This document shows, piece by piece, positions 63,401-64,000 of a DNA stretch of 64,000 nucleotides. This DNA is from Symsagittifera roscoffensis. Lineage: Eukaryota; Xenacoelomorpha; Acoela; Convolutidae. Under the pieces are notes generated by a model. That model was given only the letters and a program-made list of their open reading frames with translations. It made no database searches and had not been told where the DNA came from. Location: contig NC_087063.1 in assembly GCF_963678635.1 (NCBI RefSeq), positions 16,495,006 through 16,559,005 on the forward strand, read 5' to 3'. The first letter of the stretch is position 1; every line of letters begins with the position of its first letter. The position numbers and the translations under genes were made by a program.

Positions 63401-63953
63401 AGGATGGAGAAAGAAAAAATCCAAGTTTTTTCTATTCAAGTCACAGTAATGTTCAAAGTGATGTTCTCCTATTAACTCAAAGACAAAGTTCGTTAAGTTC
63501 AAAGAGAGATTAACAATCAATTTGTTACGATAAAAAAGGTACAAAAAACATCCGGGAAAATTTTAGATACGCTACTGCTGCCAGTAAAGTAAGTCTAAGT
63601 CAAAGCTATTGGCAAGAGAATTGTGAGCTAAGTTTTAGGCATAGTGATGAAATCTGGCCAAAAATTTAAACCGATTGCCTACAAACTTGATTGTCTATGA
63701 CTATTGTGACTTAAAATCTACTCCTACTCGAGTTTCAGACATCATTCTGAGACCTGAACGTTCGACCGAAAAGTTCAACCAAGACTGCTTGTTTCAGTGC
63801 GATTGTTTTGAACGAATTTTAAACTCCATTGAAAAAATGGATAAAATTTACAAAAAAAAACAATTAATTTCAAAGTTTTTTCAATTTGTGTTTGTAAGTC
63901 ATCCCCCTACACGCTATTTAAAGTACGATTAAATAATACATTTCGCATATAGC
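60444..63953. repeat. Segmental duplication, copy 2
   Basis: Near-identical to 55557-58979, including the terminal coding-like block (60475-60551), the degenerate MITE relative (about 60795-60960) and the AT-rich remainder. Its right end gives way to another MITE fragment. No gene is supported apart from the short block. Confidence 0.88.
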
Positions 63954-64000
63954 AAAGAATGGATATTTCAAAATAGTACAAAGGGGGGACTCTTCGGGTT
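63954..64000. mobile_element. hAT-type MITE fragment at window edge
   Basis: GGATATTTCAAAATAGTAC followed by AAAGGGGGGACTCTTCGGGT matches the 3' third of the MITE family. It is cut by the window end. Confidence 0.65.

Overview
This is a eukaryotic, AT-rich, transposon-dense window, most likely from an invertebrate animal. The evidence is spliced genes with GT-AG introns, a Polinton/Maverick with an F54H12.2-like major capsid protein, an LTR retroelement with an env-like gene, and hAT-type MITEs. TCAGT-type initiators upstream of two Polinton genes would suit an arthropod, but the lineage cannot be fixed from the sequence. Two 200-base N runs (18044-18243 and 60244-60443) are scaffolding gaps.

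1-17.6 kb holds most of one Polinton/Maverick, a virus-like DNA transposon. From left to right it has a cluster of small genes including a DEDD-exonuclease-like protein, a membrane protein, a FtsK/HerA-type packaging ATPase, two small conserved Polinton proteins, a retroviral-type integrase, penton-like and pVI-like minor capsid proteins, the double-jelly-roll major capsid protein and an adenain-like protease. A protein-primed family B DNA polymerase with N-terminal zinc fingers lies at the right. Together these are a replication, integration and virion-assembly set. Between protease and polymerase sits a cassette of about 3.6 kb bounded by two identical 92-bp GC-rich inverted repeats. It carries a protein with an HUH-like motif, a PC4-like ssDNA-binding protein and an NLS-bearing protein. 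Several genes carry 1-nt frameshifts at homopolymers, and three carry in-frame stops.

17.6-19.8 kb holds a foldback/MITE element, a gap and a hAT-type MITE copy.

19,843-38,684 is a very large (18.8 kb) Ty3/gypsy-type LTR retroelement on the minus strand. It has apparently identical 408-bp TG...CA LTRs, a TAAG target duplication and a tRNA-like primer binding site. Its ORF order is a basic 155-aa protein, a fused Gag-Pol of 2740 aa, two small hydrophobic proteins, a 378-codon frame with no ATG, an 873-aa Env-like glycoprotein with a PTAP motif in its tail, and a 599-aa protein of unknown function. Two ORF pairs are joined by ATGA stop-start overlaps and two others also overlap.

38.7-50.6 kb is a tandem array: four near-identical units of about 2.2 kb full of palindromic modules, then a second-order duplication of about 1.6 kb. 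One copy of that duplication has a complete 439-bp hAT MITE, proven by the empty site in the other copy. 50.6-64 kb contains further MITE copies, an approximately 3.5-kb segmental duplication (55.56-58.98 kb and 60.44-63.95 kb, plus an older third copy), and isolated exon-like blocks of an unidentified duplicated host gene.
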